A stretch of DNA of 64,000 nt from Priestia aryabhattai B8W22 (GTDB taxonomy: Bacteria; Bacillota; Bacilli; Bacillales; Bacillaceae_H), in the NCBI RefSeq assembly GCF_000956595.1, contig NZ_JYOO01000009.1, forward strand, positions 1 to 64,000, in the 5' to 3' direction. Numbering within the stretch: position 1 is the stretch's first letter; the number at the start of each line of letters is the position of its first letter. The notes beneath the pieces were generated by a model. That model saw only the letters and a program-made list of their open reading frames with translations. It ran no database searches and was not told the DNA's origin. The position numbers and the translations under genes were made by a program. This document shows, piece by piece, positions 55,571 to 64,000 of this stretch.

Positions 55571-55613
55571 AAAAATAAGACTCTTTTACATAGAGTAAAA
55601 GAGTCTTATTTTT
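55571..55613. terminator. Terminator after gntP
   Basis: AAAAATAAGACTCTTTTAC / GTAAAAGAGTCTTATTTTT, a perfect 19-bp stem with a five-base loop. Confidence 0.92.
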
Positions 55614-56952
55614 AGATTATTGCATTTAGAATAAGTGCTCCTGCAAAAGCAATAAAGGATAGAAGCGTTTCCAAAACAGTCCATGTTTTGAACGTTTCTT
55701 TTACTGTTAATCCTAAATACTCCTTCACCATCCAGAATCCAGCATCATTAACGTGAGAGAACATTAGTGAACCCGCGCCCGTAACGATAACCAGAAGTTC
55801 TAAGTTAACACCAGACATGTGCTCAATGATTGGTGAAACAATACCCGCTGCTGTTGTTAATGCAACTGTTGCTGAACCTGTAGCAATACGGATTAATCCA
55901 GCAATTAAAAATGCAAGTACCAGTGGTGATAGAGATAGATGTTCAGACATTTGACCAATCGTTGTACCTACTCCGCTATCGATTAATACTTGTTTGAAGC
56001 CACCGCCTGCACCAATAATTAAGACAATAGATCCTACAGGAAGCAAACATTCTTCCGTTAGTTTTTTAATCACATCTTTTGTCATACCTTGACGTTTTCC
56101 AAGCAGGTAAAACGCTGCAAAACAAGAAATTAATAGTGCAATCAATGGACTTCCTATTAGTTCTATAAATTTCACTAGGCCACTTGGCAATCCGTTAATA
56201 ACAGGTGCTATAGCTGCTAAGACCATTAATAGAACGGGCAGTAAAATGACAAAGAACGAAACGCCTGTACCAGGAAGATCTTTTGATGTTGTCGTGATAC
56301 GAATTAGATCAGGCTCTCCTTCTGGAACCACTCGTTTGTGAACCCATTTTGCAAAAACTGGTCCAGCAATAACTGCGGCTGGAATTGAAATGATTAACGC
56401 GTATAAAAGCACTTTCCCCGTATTTGCTCCGTAAATACTAATAGCTGCCATCGCTCCTGGATGAGGAGGAACGAGACCGTGAACAATTGATAATCCTGCA
56501 ATAACTGGCAGAGCAATCAATAATATATTTTGTTTTGTTGTTTTATGAATCGAAATAACTAAAGGCAGTAAGATTAAAATTCCTACTTCGAAGAAAACAG
56601 GAATACCAATAATGAAACCTGCTACTAGCATTGCCCACGGCAATCTTTTCACACCGAATATTCTTACGAAATAATCCGCTACTTGCATGCCAGCACCTGA
56701 ATCAGCCATCAGCTTACCTAAAATTGTTCCCAGTGCTAAAATTCCTACTAAGTGGCCTAAAACACCGCCCACTCCCGTTTCGTAAGCGGCAACAATTTTA
56801 TCCATTGATAACCCAGAAGCAATTGCTAAAAACAAACTCGCAACCGTTAAACTGATAAACGCATGCCATTTAAAAACTGAAACACCTACAATAACAATAA
56901 CAATTGCGACAACTGTAATAGCTAATAAGTATGCATCCATCTTGCTTTCCAC
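55612..56952 (-). CDS. gntP: Gluconate permease
   Basis: 446 residues, GntP family, about 12-14 membrane segments. Signatures include LGTILGKLMADSGAGMQVADYF, PVIAGLSIVHGLVPPHPGAMAA and TGAGSLMFSHVNDAGFWMVKEY. It imports gluconate for GntK. It is separated from gntK by an NCS1 permease gene and has its own promoter region with two cre-like sites. Confidence 0.94.
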   Translation of the reverse strand: MESKMDAYLLAITVVAIVIVIVGVSVFKWHAFISLTVASLFLAIASGLSMDKIVAAYETGVGGVLGHLVGILALGTILGKLMADSGAGMQVADYFVRIFGVKRLPWAMLVAGFIIGIPVFFEVGILILLPLVISIHKTTKQNILLIALPVIAGLSIVHGLVPPHPGAMAAISIYGANTGKVLLYALIISIPAAVIAGPVFAKWVHKRVVPEGEPDLIRITTTSKDLPGTGVSFFVILLPVLLMVLAAIAPVINGLPSGLVKFIELIGSPLIALLISCFAAFYLLGKRQGMTKDVIKKLTEECLLPVGSIVLIIGAGGGFKQVLIDSGVGTTIGQMSEHLSLSPLVLAFLIAGLIRIATGSATVALTTAAGIVSPIIEHMSGVNLELLVIVTGAGSLMFSHVNDAGFWMVKEYLGLTVKETFKTWTVLETLLSFIAFAGALILNAII

Positions 56953-57034
56953 CTTCCCCTTAAGTAAACGCTTTCTTTATGTAGCAAAAAAAGCTCTAAA
57001 CCTGTTAATTTTTTAAAAAATAAGTTTTAATTAT

Positions 57035-57073
57035 CGAAATCGTTTACATTAATTACATCAGAAAACGATTTCA
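57035..57073. promoter_or_regulatory. Two cre-like sites upstream of gntP
   Basis: CGAAATCGTTTACA at 57035-57048 and AGAAAACGATTTCA at 57060-57073, each one base from the cre consensus, 25 bp apart. A TATAAT box on the minus strand lies just upstream, at about 57090, so the sites would act as a downstream block. They could instead be operators of the RpiR regulator. Confidence 0.6.
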
Positions 57074-57170
57074 TCTTTTTATTACTTAAATTATATGAAA
57101 AAAAAATTCTTAAATCAATAAAAAACTAAAAAAAATTTTATCAATTTTCTTCCATGCAGTTTTAAAACAT

Positions 57171-57201
57171 AAAAAAATCCAATCATGTTAATGATTGGAT
57201 T
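57171..57201 (-). terminator. Terminator after the NCS1 permease gene
   Basis: AATCCAATCAT / ATGATTGGATT, four-base loop, T7 on the minus strand. Confidence 0.9.
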
Positions 57202-57209
57202 AACCTTAT

Positions 57210-58736
57210 TTATTTGGTGATGGTTGGATCAGCCGTTTGACTGTCAATAATCGGTTTTTCGCTTGTTTTTAACGTTATTTCTTCATATTCCCCCGGCGCT
57301 AATACACTTTTATCTCCTCTCATGAGATACGTGTAAGCGATGATAGAAATGAATAAACCAAATGTCCAGGCATTATCCCATAAAAAGCGCAGTCCAGGAA
57401 TTAGTAAACCTAAAACGGGTATGGCTACGCCAATTACTAATGCATAAATACCGTTTTTATTAAAACCTGTTGAATAACTATAGCGACCGTTTACCTCGTA
57501 TAAATCCTTTAATGCCATCTGTCTCCTTCTTACAAGCCAGTAGTCAGCAATGGCGATGCCGTCTATAGGACCAAGCAGCGCCCCATATGTTCCAAGCCAG
57601 CCGAAGATATAGTTCCCGAAATTAGACATGATGTACCATGGCTGAAGCAAAATAGCAAAGATACCGGTAACCAGTGCCCCCATGGCAAACGTTATTTTCT
57701 TTGGATTCAGATTCTCAATTGCACGGGCCGGCGCCACAATATTTGCTCCCACATTAATCGTTAAAGAAGAAAGCACGATAACGATTGTTCCTAAGAAAAT
57801 GATAAACGGAGGGAATTTAGCTACTAACGCCACTGGGTCCCAAATTGCTTCTCCGAATATAACGATGGTTGCCGAGGTGACAGCAATTCCAATAAATGAA
57901 AAAATACTCATCGTCAACGGCAAAGAGAAGGTTTGCGCAACCATTTGAGATTTCTGACTTCTAGCATATCGACAAAAATCCGGGATGTTCAAAGCGAGCG
58001 TCGCCCAAAATGCAATGACTCCGGTTAAAGCAGGGAAAAATACAGCTAGAAATTCTCCAGTAGATGTAAATTTAGAAGGCGTAGATAAGATGGGGCCCCA
58101 CCCTCCTGAGTTTGTATAAGCCCATATAAAAAGAATAATAGCTGAAATACCAATAACCGGAGCAGCAATCGCTCCTAATACTTTAATTGCTTGCGGTCCT
58201 TTATATGCCACTCCTACATTTAAAAGCCAAAAGAGAGCGAATACAATGGCTGTATGACCAGCTAAACCATTCCAAGATGAAAACGAAGCGCTTAGTAGTG
58301 TATCAATTGCTTCCGTTCCAATCCATGTATTAATTCCAAACCACCCAGCAGCCACAATGGCCCTAGCCAGTGCTGGGATATGTGCTCCTTTATCTCCAAA
58401 CCACAGGCGGGCAAATACTGGATAAGGAATGCCAAACTTGGTTCCAGCGTGAGAATTAAGCAAAATAGGAATAAGAACAATCACATTTCCTAAAAAGATT
58501 GTACCAATTGCTTGCCACCAGTTCATTCCAAGCGTCATCATTCCGCTTGCCATTGTGTAAGCTGGAATACACAGACACATCCCAATCCAAAGCGTGGCAA
58601 AGTTAACTCCTTTCCAAGAATGTTCTTTCATCGTAGTAGGACGTAAATCTTCATTCCAAAGATCGCTGCCGCTCAGCTGATTGTGCGTCTCATCTGTGAG
58701 CGTCACAATTCCATCTTGCTCGATTTGTGTTTTCAT
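57210..58736 (-). CDS. NCS1-family nucleobase/allantoin-type permease
   Basis: 508 residues with 12 membrane segments of the NCS1 family: NEDLRPTTMKEHSWKGVNFA at the start, AAGWFGINTWIG, NIPDFCRYARSQ, NVGANIVAPARAIENL and DYWLVRRRQMALKDLY. Relatives carry allantoin (PucI), uracil, cytosine or hydantoin with sodium or protons. An exact TnrA box upstream fits a nitrogen-source role and PucI in particular. It has its own terminator and lies between gntK and gntP, so it looks inserted into the gluconate cluster. Confidence 0.9.
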   Translation of the reverse strand: MKTQIEQDGIVTLTDETHNQLSGSDLWNEDLRPTTMKEHSWKGVNFATLWIGMCLCIPAYTMASGMMTLGMNWWQAIGTIFLGNVIVLIPILLNSHAGTKFGIPYPVFARLWFGDKGAHIPALARAIVAAGWFGINTWIGTEAIDTLLSASFSSWNGLAGHTAIVFALFWLLNVGVAYKGPQAIKVLGAIAAPVIGISAIILFIWAYTNSGGWGPILSTPSKFTSTGEFLAVFFPALTGVIAFWATLALNIPDFCRYARSQKSQMVAQTFSLPLTMSIFSFIGIAVTSATIVIFGEAIWDPVALVAKFPPFIIFLGTIVIVLSSLTINVGANIVAPARAIENLNPKKITFAMGALVTGIFAILLQPWYIMSNFGNYIFGWLGTYGALLGPIDGIAIADYWLVRRRQMALKDLYEVNGRYSYSTGFNKNGIYALVIGVAIPVLGLLIPGLRFLWDNAWTFGLFISIIAYTYLMRGDKSVLAPGEYEEITLKTSEKPIIDSQTADPTITK

Positions 58737-58952
58737 CCATAAAACCCCTTTTCATAAAATAAGTTCATTTCAAAAAACAAATTTTATTTGAATTTTCTGA
58801 AATATAAAGGCGTTTGTGACGATTCCTTCTAGTATGTGATAAATACTAACGTTACCCCTTATTATATTTAATGCGAAACAGGGATACACTGGACAAATTG
58901 TAACATTATTTGAGGGAACTTTTATATATTGTGTAGTGTTAACTCTTTTGGT

Positions 58953-58969
58953 TGTTAGATAACCTAACA
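58953..58969 (-). promoter_or_regulatory. TnrA/GlnR box upstream of the NCS1 permease
   Basis: TGTTA-GGTTATC-TAACA on the minus strand, an exact match to TGTNA-N7-TNACA. A TACAAT -10 box (58907-58912) lies about 50 bases downstream of its centre, a spacing that suits activation. Confidence 0.8.
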
Positions 58970-58973
58970 CACA

Positions 58974-59010
58974 AAAGATCATCGCCTGACAGCTTCAAGC
59001 GATGATCTTT
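58974..59010 (-). terminator. Terminator after gntK
   Basis: AAAGATCATCGC / GCGATGATCTTT, perfect 12-bp stem with a 13-base loop, four bases after the gntK stop. Confidence 0.85.
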
Positions 59011-59014
59011 AAAC

Positions 59015-60556
59015 TTAATGTACGTATTTTTTTTGAAAAGCCGTAATGCTTGCGTATTCTTCTTTAAATAAGCGAGCCAAACGAATATAGATAGCCGTTA
59101 ACTCTTTATATACTTCACTGTTTTCTTTGATTGGATAATGATGATTAGTCGCTCCAACCATATCGGAAACAACGTTTAATGAGTCAACTTCGCCAAGGCT
59201 ATATAAGCCAAGGATAACTGCTCCTAAACACGAACTTTCAAAACTTTCCGGCACGGATACTTCTTGGTTAAAGATATCTGCCATCATTTGACGCCAAAGT
59301 GCGGAACGTGCAAATCCGCCTGTTGCCTGAATTTTTGTAGGCTCTCCAATTAACTCTTCAAGTGCCAATAACACCGTATATAAGTTAAAAATAACGCCTT
59401 CTAGTACGGCACGAATCATATGTTCTTTTTTATGATGCAGACCTAGGCCAAAAAATGAGCCTTTAGCATTTGCATCCCAAAGCGGCGCGCGCTCTCCTGA
59501 AAGGTATGGATGAAACAATAAGCCGTCTGCTCCCGGCTTCACTAAAGCCGCAATATCTGTTAATACTTCGTACGGATCTTTTCCAAGACGTTTAGCTGTT
59601 TCCACTTCCGACGCTCCAAACTGATCGCGAGCCCATCTGAAAATCATGCCTCCGTTATTTACAGGGCCGCCAATTACCCAGTGGTCTTCTGTCAACGCAT
59701 AACAGAAAATACGACCTTTAGGATCGACTACTGGCTTGTCAGTGACTGCTCGAATCGCTCCGCTTGTCCCGATTGTCACCGCAACAACGCCTGGTTCAAT
59801 TGCATTTACGCCTAAGTTTGATAATACACCGTCACTTGCACCTACAATAAAGGGCGTATCCGGAAGTAAATGCATGTCAACTGCAAGCTCTGGGTTTAAC
59901 CCTTTTAACTGATGCATGGTTGAAACAGGAGTGGATAACTGATCGGTTGTAACACCTGCTACTTTTAGTGCTTCTTCATCCCACGCAAGATTTTTCAGAT
60001 TAAACAAACCTGTTGCTGATGCAATCGAATAGTCGATAACATATTCGTTAAATAGCTTAAAGAATACATATTCTTTAATTGAAATAAACTTATGTGTTCC
60101 CTTCACTAATTCAGGCTGTTCATTAGAAAGCCATGTTAGCTTGGAAAGCGGCGACATCGGATGAATAGGCGTGCCCGTACGTAAATAAATCTCATGGCCA
60201 TTGTATTCATTTTTAATTTTTTCCGTCCATTCTGCACTTCTATTATCCGCCCACGTAATACATTTTGTCAGCGGCTTTCCCTGCTGATCAACGGCAATAA
60301 CACTGTGCATAGCTGAGCTGAATGAAACGCATAAAATATCCTCAGGTTTTACATCGCTTGTTTTTACAACCGTTTGAATGGTACGTACAACTGCTTGAAA
60401 AATTTCTTCAGGATCTTGCTCAGCCATCGCGGGCGTAGGCGAGTATAGTGGATACTCAATCCCATGGTTAGCAATGACTGTACCGTCTACTGAAAACAAT
60501 ACAGACTTTGTACTCGTTGTTCCGATATCTACACCTATTGCATATTTTTTGCTCAT
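59015..60556 (-). CDS. gntK: Gluconate kinase (FGGY family)
   Basis: 513 residues. FGGY-kinase landmarks are VDIGTTSTKSVLF, FSSAMHSVIAVD, TWADNRSAEW, VGASDGVLSNLG, TIGTSGAIRAV and ATGGFARSALWRQMMADIF. It phosphorylates gluconate to 6-phosphogluconate. It follows gntZ by 25 bases and forms an operon with it. Gluconate rather than xylulose is indicated by gntZ and gntP. Confidence 0.94.
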   Translation of the reverse strand: MSKKYAIGVDIGTTSTKSVLFSVDGTVIANHGIEYPLYSPTPAMAEQDPEEIFQAVVRTIQTVVKTSDVKPEDILCVSFSSAMHSVIAVDQQGKPLTKCITWADNRSAEWTEKIKNEYNGHEIYLRTGTPIHPMSPLSKLTWLSNEQPELVKGTHKFISIKEYVFFKLFNEYVIDYSIASATGLFNLKNLAWDEEALKVAGVTTDQLSTPVSTMHQLKGLNPELAVDMHLLPDTPFIVGASDGVLSNLGVNAIEPGVVAVTIGTSGAIRAVTDKPVVDPKGRIFCYALTEDHWVIGGPVNNGGMIFRWARDQFGASEVETAKRLGKDPYEVLTDIAALVKPGADGLLFHPYLSGERAPLWDANAKGSFFGLGLHHKKEHMIRAVLEGVIFNLYTVLLALEELIGEPTKIQATGGFARSALWRQMMADIFNQEVSVPESFESSCLGAVILGLYSLGEVDSLNVVSDMVGATNHHYPIKENSEVYKELTAIYIRLARLFKEEYASITAFQKKYVH

Positions 60557-60581
60557 GCTGCTGTCCCCCTACTTTACTACT

Positions 60582-61481
60582 TTACTTATTTACAACACCG
60601 TGACCGCCGAATTCATTTCGAAGTGCTGCTACAACTTTTCCTGTAAATGTATCTTCCTCTAATGAACGATAGCGCATCATTAGCGATAAAGCAATAACAG
60701 GAGTTGCCGTTTGAAGATCAAGGGCAGTCTCTACGGTCCATTTCCCTTCACCAGAAGACTGCATGACTCCTTTAATACTATCTAGTTTAGGATCTTTTGA
60801 AAACGCATTTTCCGTTAGTTCCATTAACCAAGAGCGAACAACAGATCCGTTATTCCAAACGCGCGCTACGGCTTCATAGTCGAAATCAAACTGACTTTTT
60901 TCCAGAACTTCAAATCCTTCAGCAATGGATTGCATCATTCCATATTCTACACCATTATGAACCATTTTTAAAAAATGACCGCTTCCGCTTTTACCTGCAT
61001 ACATAAATCCATTTTCTACGCAAATATCATTAAAAATTGGTTCAATTGTACGGAATGCTTCTGCATCTCCGCCAATCATTGTACACGCTCCGTTTCTTGC
61101 GCCTTCCATTCCGCCGCTTGTCCCTACATCAAAGAAGTAAATACCTTTTTCCTGAAGATCGTTAGCACGTCGAACAGATTCTTTATAATTAGAGTTTCCT
61201 CCATCTATTACAATATCTCCTTCTGACAGAAGATCTTTTAGTTCTGTAATAACATTTTCCGTTACTTCTCCAGCCGGAACCATAACCCATACAACTTTAG
61301 GTGAAGAGGGAAGTTCATTGACTAACTCTTCAATAGTAAAGGCACCAGCCGCTCCTTCATTTGAAAGTTTTTCTACCGCTTCTTTATTCACATCATAAGC
61401 TACAACTTCATGATGGTTGTCCATTAAATTTAATGATAAATTATATCCCATTTTTCCTAAACCGATTAATCCAATTTTCAT
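60582..61481 (-). CDS. gntZ: 6-phosphogluconate dehydrogenase, short form
   Basis: 299 residues, the short bacterial type. The NAD(P) fold is IGLIGLGKMGYNLS; GGNSNYKESVRRA, VGTSGGMEGARNGACTMIGG, SGHFLKMVHNGVEYGMMQ (catalytic lysine) and the terminal NEFGGHGV follow. It converts 6-phosphogluconate to ribulose 5-phosphate and CO2. It is first in the gntZ-gntK unit, with a clear promoter and cre site. Confidence 0.95.
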   Translation of the reverse strand: MKIGLIGLGKMGYNLSLNLMDNHHEVVAYDVNKEAVEKLSNEGAAGAFTIEELVNELPSSPKVVWVMVPAGEVTENVITELKDLLSEGDIVIDGGNSNYKESVRRANDLQEKGIYFFDVGTSGGMEGARNGACTMIGGDAEAFRTIEPIFNDICVENGFMYAGKSGSGHFLKMVHNGVEYGMMQSIAEGFEVLEKSQFDFDYEAVARVWNNGSVVRSWLMELTENAFSKDPKLDSIKGVMQSSGEGKWTVETALDLQTATPVIALSLMMRYRSLEEDTFTGKVVAALRNEFGGHGVVNK

Positions 61482-61521
61482 TTTACAAACTCCCTTTGAA
61501 AAAAAATTTCACATTACCTTC

Positions 61522-61558
61522 ATTATACGAATTATTTTTCATTTTGCAATCGTTTACA
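61522..61558 (-). promoter_or_regulatory. gntZ promoter overlapped by a cre site
   Basis: On the minus strand TTGCAA (61544-61549), N16, TATAAT (61522-61527). The cre-like TGTAAACGATTGCA (61545-61558) covers the -35 box, one mismatch from consensus. The divergent rpiR-type gene shares this region; TATACT upstream of it is a likely -10. Confidence 0.75.
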
Positions 61559-61631
61559 AGAAAATTTTTTTCACACATATTTTTGTGCTATACTCTTTTT
61601 ACTACTAAATTCGTGGAAAGGAACATCAGTT

Positions 61632-62477
61632 ATGACGCAAAATTGCTTAGGAAAAATTCGTTCTCACTATGCTAGATTCAGTGAAAAAGAGAAAAAAATT
61701 GCAAATTATATTTTAGAACAGCCAGAACAAATTATTCACAGTACCATTAATGAAGTAGCAGACGATTTAAATGTAGCTGATGCAACGGTCTTTCGCTTTT
61801 GTAAACGAATTGGCTTCAAGGGCTATCAAGCGATGAAAATAGCGCTGGCTGCTGAAATTATGACACCCATTCAGCAGATTCATGAGGAAATTGCTGAAAC
61901 GGATAATGAAAAAACGATCGCTGAAAAAATCTTTCGCTCCAACGTGAGAACGCTTGAGAATACATTACAAATACTAGAGGGCAATGCTATTGAAAAAGCC
62001 GTGAAACTTCTGATGAAGGCCGATAAAGTTCAATTTTATGGCACGGGAGGCTCTTCAGTCGTGGCTATGGATGCTTTTCATAAATTTGTGCGAACAGGAA
62101 TTAAAACGTTTGCATTTATCGATTCCCACTTCCAGCTTATGTCAGCTTCTCAATTGACGAAACAAGATGTAGCGGTAGTGATTTCTCATTCTGGAACAAA
62201 TAAAGACACGATGAACATTTTAAATACAGCAAAAGCGAACGGTGCCAAAACGATCGGGATCACGGGTTTTCCTAAATCTCCATTAAGTCAAAACGTTGAC
62301 GTTTCTCTTTATACAAGTTCAGAAGAAACCGAATATCGATCTGAAGCTCTCGCCTCGAGAATTGGACAGCTAAGCCTCATTGATGCTTTGTATGTTAATG
62401 TAATGATTGCGAATAAAGACACCTCTAAACACTCGCTTGAAAAAGTACGCGATGCTATTGCTGAAACTAGAATTTAA
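61632..62477 (+). CDS. RpiR-family regulator, likely of the gluconate genes
   Basis: 281 residues: an HTH_6 domain (FSEKEKKIANYILEQP, NVADATVFRFCKRIGFKGYQ) and a sugar-phosphate SIS domain (FYGTGGSSVVAMDAFHKF, VVISHSGTNKDTMNIL). It is divergent from gntZ. B. subtilis uses GntR here, so a different regulator has taken the place; 6-phosphogluconate is the likely effector by context. Confidence 0.9.
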   Translation: MTQNCLGKIRSHYARFSEKEKKIANYILEQPEQIIHSTINEVADDLNVADATVFRFCKRIGFKGYQAMKIALAAEIMTPIQQIHEEIAETDNEKTIAEKIFRSNVRTLENTLQILEGNAIEKAVKLLMKADKVQFYGTGGSSVVAMDAFHKFVRTGIKTFAFIDSHFQLMSASQLTKQDVAVVISHSGTNKDTMNILNTAKANGAKTIGITGFPKSPLSQNVDVSLYTSSEETEYRSEALASRIGQLSLIDALYVNVMIANKDTSKHSLEKVRDAIAETRI

Positions 62478-62512
62478 TGTTTCGCCCTTATATATTCTTC
62501 AACTACAACATC

Positions 62513-62541
62513 AAACAGAGCATAAAATATATGCTCTGTTT
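62513..62541 (+). terminator. Hairpin after the rpiR-type gene
   Basis: AAACAGAGCAT / ATGCTCTGTTT with a seven-base loop; only a short T tail. Confidence 0.6.
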
Positions 62542-62646
62542 AGTGCCGTTCTTCACTTAAATTTTTCAGGTTTTCATTCTCATTTAACATTTTCTAAGTT
62601 GCTACATATGATAAAGCACAACTTTTAAAAAGTAGGTGAAGTGTGT

Positions 62647-63126
62647 ATGGATATTATCTATCGCACTGCAAAACTAGATGATTATACAGAAGTAAATAAA
62701 ATATTAGGGGAATCACTAGAACTCCACGCAAATGCGCTTCCTTCTATGTTTGATACCCAAATGGCTGTTTTATCTCCGGAACAATATCAAGCTACTCTTT
62801 ATTATGCAACCATTGATATTCTTGTAGCTCAATATCGAAATCAAATTATTGGGGCGTCTGTTGTTGAATTAAAATATAACCCTCCCACCACATTAGCTCC
62901 TCTTTCCTATACAGCATACATCCAATATTTTGGTGTAAAAAAAGGCTTTCAAAATTACGGCGTAGGAAAAGGTCTTTTTTCTGCTACGAAACAGTGGGCT
63001 GTACAAAAAGGAGCAAGTGACCTCCAGCTTACCGTATGGGCATTTAACGAAAAAGCACGTGCTTTTTATGAAAGTCTTGGGCTGGAAAACTTAAGCTATC
63101 TTATGACTACTTCACTACAGCCATAA
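62647..63126 (+). CDS. GNAT-family N-acetyltransferase
   Basis: 159 residues with the acetyl-CoA-binding pattern: IQYFGVKKGFQNYGVGKGLF (V-x-x-x-x-Q-x-x-G-x-G/A) and VWAFNEKARAFYESLG. Substrate unknown. AGGTGA stands seven bases before the ATG at 62647; a GTG six bases upstream is too close to that site. Confidence 0.88.
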   Translation: MDIIYRTAKLDDYTEVNKILGESLELHANALPSMFDTQMAVLSPEQYQATLYYATIDILVAQYRNQIIGASVVELKYNPPTTLAPLSYTAYIQYFGVKKGFQNYGVGKGLFSATKQWAVQKGASDLQLTVWAFNEKARAFYESLGLENLSYLMTTSLQP

Positions 63127-63137
63127 ATCGTTCCATT

Positions 63138-63180
63138 AACGGAGGCTAGGCACGTATCTTCTACGTGCCTAGCCTCCGTT
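63138..63180. terminator. 19-bp perfect hairpin between the GNAT gene and yutG
   Basis: AACGGAGGCTAGGCACGTA paired base for base with its complement around loop TCTTC. It is GC-rich and has no long T run, but sits between two convergent genes where a terminator is expected. Confidence 0.65.
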
Positions 63181-63251
63181 ATTCAAATAAAAGACTAAAT
63201 CATTTTGACGCGTTAATTTACGCAGCTTATATACATACTAAAAGAAGTTTA

Positions 63252-63788
63252 TTACGTAGCCGGATTGCCTTCTTGCAGCTGTTCTTGTTCATCACGCTGA
63301 CGGTGAGCCAAACGACTTGCCGCACTAGAAGCTACGCTCGCTACCAAATCATCTAAAAAGGTATTAACTCCTTTTTCTTTTTTACAGTCCAGCTTTTCAA
63401 TAATGCCTACTTTTACTTTATCTAAATAGCCAAAGGTCGTAACAGCGATACTGCCATAGGTTAAAACGGCACCTAAAGCAATCGTTTCGTCAACGCCAAA
63501 CAGCCCTTCGTCTTGCTCTACAATACTTTGAAGAGGTTCTGATAATTTATTTTGCTCAGCTAACTTATCAAGTTCGATTCCAACTAGAAGCGCATGCTGA
63601 ATTTCTCTCTTTTGCAGTACTCTCTCTACGCTTTCAGCGCATTCCTGAATGGTTAGAGCTGGATGATAAGGAAGCTGTAAATCATACACAATTTCAGCAA
63701 TATCCAAAACTGTTACGCCACGCTCTTCCAGCAAATTAAATGTTGCCTTGGCTACTTCTTTGCTCGTTGGGATTTTTTTCGCTGTCAT
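63252..63788 (-). CDS. yutG: YutG, phosphatidylglycerophosphatase A-related protein
   Basis: 178 residues of the PgpA-like family, soluble Gram-positive type. Markers are ERGVTVLDIAEIVYDLQLPYHP near the start and VDETIALGAVLTYGSIAVTTFGYLDK and NTFLDDLVASVASSAASRLAH at the end. The cytosolic form lacks the membrane anchors of E. coli PgpA, so phospholipid phosphatase activity is uncertain. Confidence 0.88.
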   Translation of the reverse strand: MTAKKIPTSKEVAKATFNLLEERGVTVLDIAEIVYDLQLPYHPALTIQECAESVERVLQKREIQHALLVGIELDKLAEQNKLSEPLQSIVEQDEGLFGVDETIALGAVLTYGSIAVTTFGYLDKVKVGIIEKLDCKKEKGVNTFLDDLVASVASSAASRLAHRQRDEQEQLQEGNPAT

Positions 63789-63960
63789 ATCTCTCTCTCC
63801 TTTTCAAGTTGTTGTCTCTCTTTATACTAAATTCGATGAGAGGTGCTAAAAACCTTTTTTGTTCATCCGCCTGAGTTCATAAACTCGTCACATATCTCTT
63901 TAGGCGCTCATTACATTTACTTGCTATAATGAAATTATCTAATCAGGAGGTTTGTCTACT

Positions 63961-64000
63961 GTGGAAGAAAAACAAAGTAAATTTAGCAGAGGCTTATTAT
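63961..64000 (+). CDS. Start of an unidentified gene, cut by the window end
   Basis: AGGAGG at 63945-63950 precedes GTG at 63961, followed by EEKQSKFSRGLL to the end. A TATAAT box at about 63925-63930 suggests a promoter. Too short to identify. Confidence 0.6.
   Translation, partial: MEEKQSKFSRGLL

Overview
The window looks like chromosomal DNA of a Bacillaceae member, most like Priestia (Bacillus) megaterium. The sequence is AT-rich, most genes have AGGAGG-type ribosome-binding sites, and several blocks match the Bacillus toolkit: glsA/glnT with GlnKL, alsSD, nasBC, LytST with pftAB, licBCAH with LicR, gntKZP, YflT, YwbE, a Spo0E-like protein and YutG. TnrA boxes (TGTNA-N7-TNACA), cre sites and a sigma-B promoter fit the same group. 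The species call is inference from gene content; no 16S gene is present.

Layout. 1-5.0 kb: glutamine utilisation (a frameshifted glnT, glsA, a GlnL box, glnK with an apparent CTG start, glnL). 5.0-11.1 kb: a complete biotin-independent malonate decarboxylase operon, mdcH-A-B-C-DE-G, with fused beta/gamma subunits and no transporter beside it. 11.2-11.6 kb: first copy of a roughly 340-bp structured intergenic repeat; the second copy is at 48.8-49.1 kb. 11.7-14.05 kb: an MFS exporter divergent from an HxlR regulator, then a small basic protein and YwbE. 14.1-14.75 kb: a gene-poor stretch that looks like a type I toxin-antitoxin locus with the plasmid par (Fst/RNA II) layout. 14.9-17.7 kb: a Spo0E-like protein and the acetoin operon alsSD.

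17.8-28.6 kb is the most unusual region. It holds a tight six-gene operon for phosphonate chemistry: PEP phosphomutase (PepM), phosphonopyruvate decarboxylase, a nucleotidyltransferase-AEP transaminase fusion and a Nudix hydrolase. These are preceded by a MurF-like ligase and an 873-residue protein that joins a COOH-NH2 amidoligase to a YheC/D-type ATP-grasp ligase. An N-formylglutamate-amidohydrolase-like gene is divergent from the operon, and a spermidine-synthase-like gene lies beyond it. The first steps should make 2-aminoethylphosphonate and probably CMP-AEP; the ligases suggest it is amide-linked to amino acids, peptides or polyamines. I know of no characterised product for this gene set.

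28.9-34.7 kb: nitrate uptake and reduction (nasA, nasC, nasB, TnrA box). 35-39.3 kb: a zinc-ribbon protein and the pyruvate transporter pftAB with LytST. 39.4-44.9 kb: the lichenan/cellobiose PTS operon licBCAH and licR. 45.1-51.8 kb: a TetR/metallo-hydrolase operon with paired operators, YflT, a GabP-like permease, CutC, DbpA and a hypothetical gene. 51.9-55.5 kb: a lone tRNA-Val, a DsbA-like protein, arylamine N-acetyltransferase, an Lrp regulator, a YitT-family protein and a DUF1349 protein. 55.6-62.5 kb: gluconate genes (gntZ-gntK, gntP) with an RpiR regulator; a TnrA-box-controlled NCS1 permease sits among them. The window ends with a GNAT acetyltransferase, YutG and the first codons of another gene.

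Regulation is consistent across the window: carbon genes (pftA, licB, gntZ, gntP, perhaps glsA) carry cre-like sites, and nitrogen genes (nasB, NCS1 permease, glsA) carry TnrA or GlnL sites. All functional calls come from reading motifs by eye; no database search was run.
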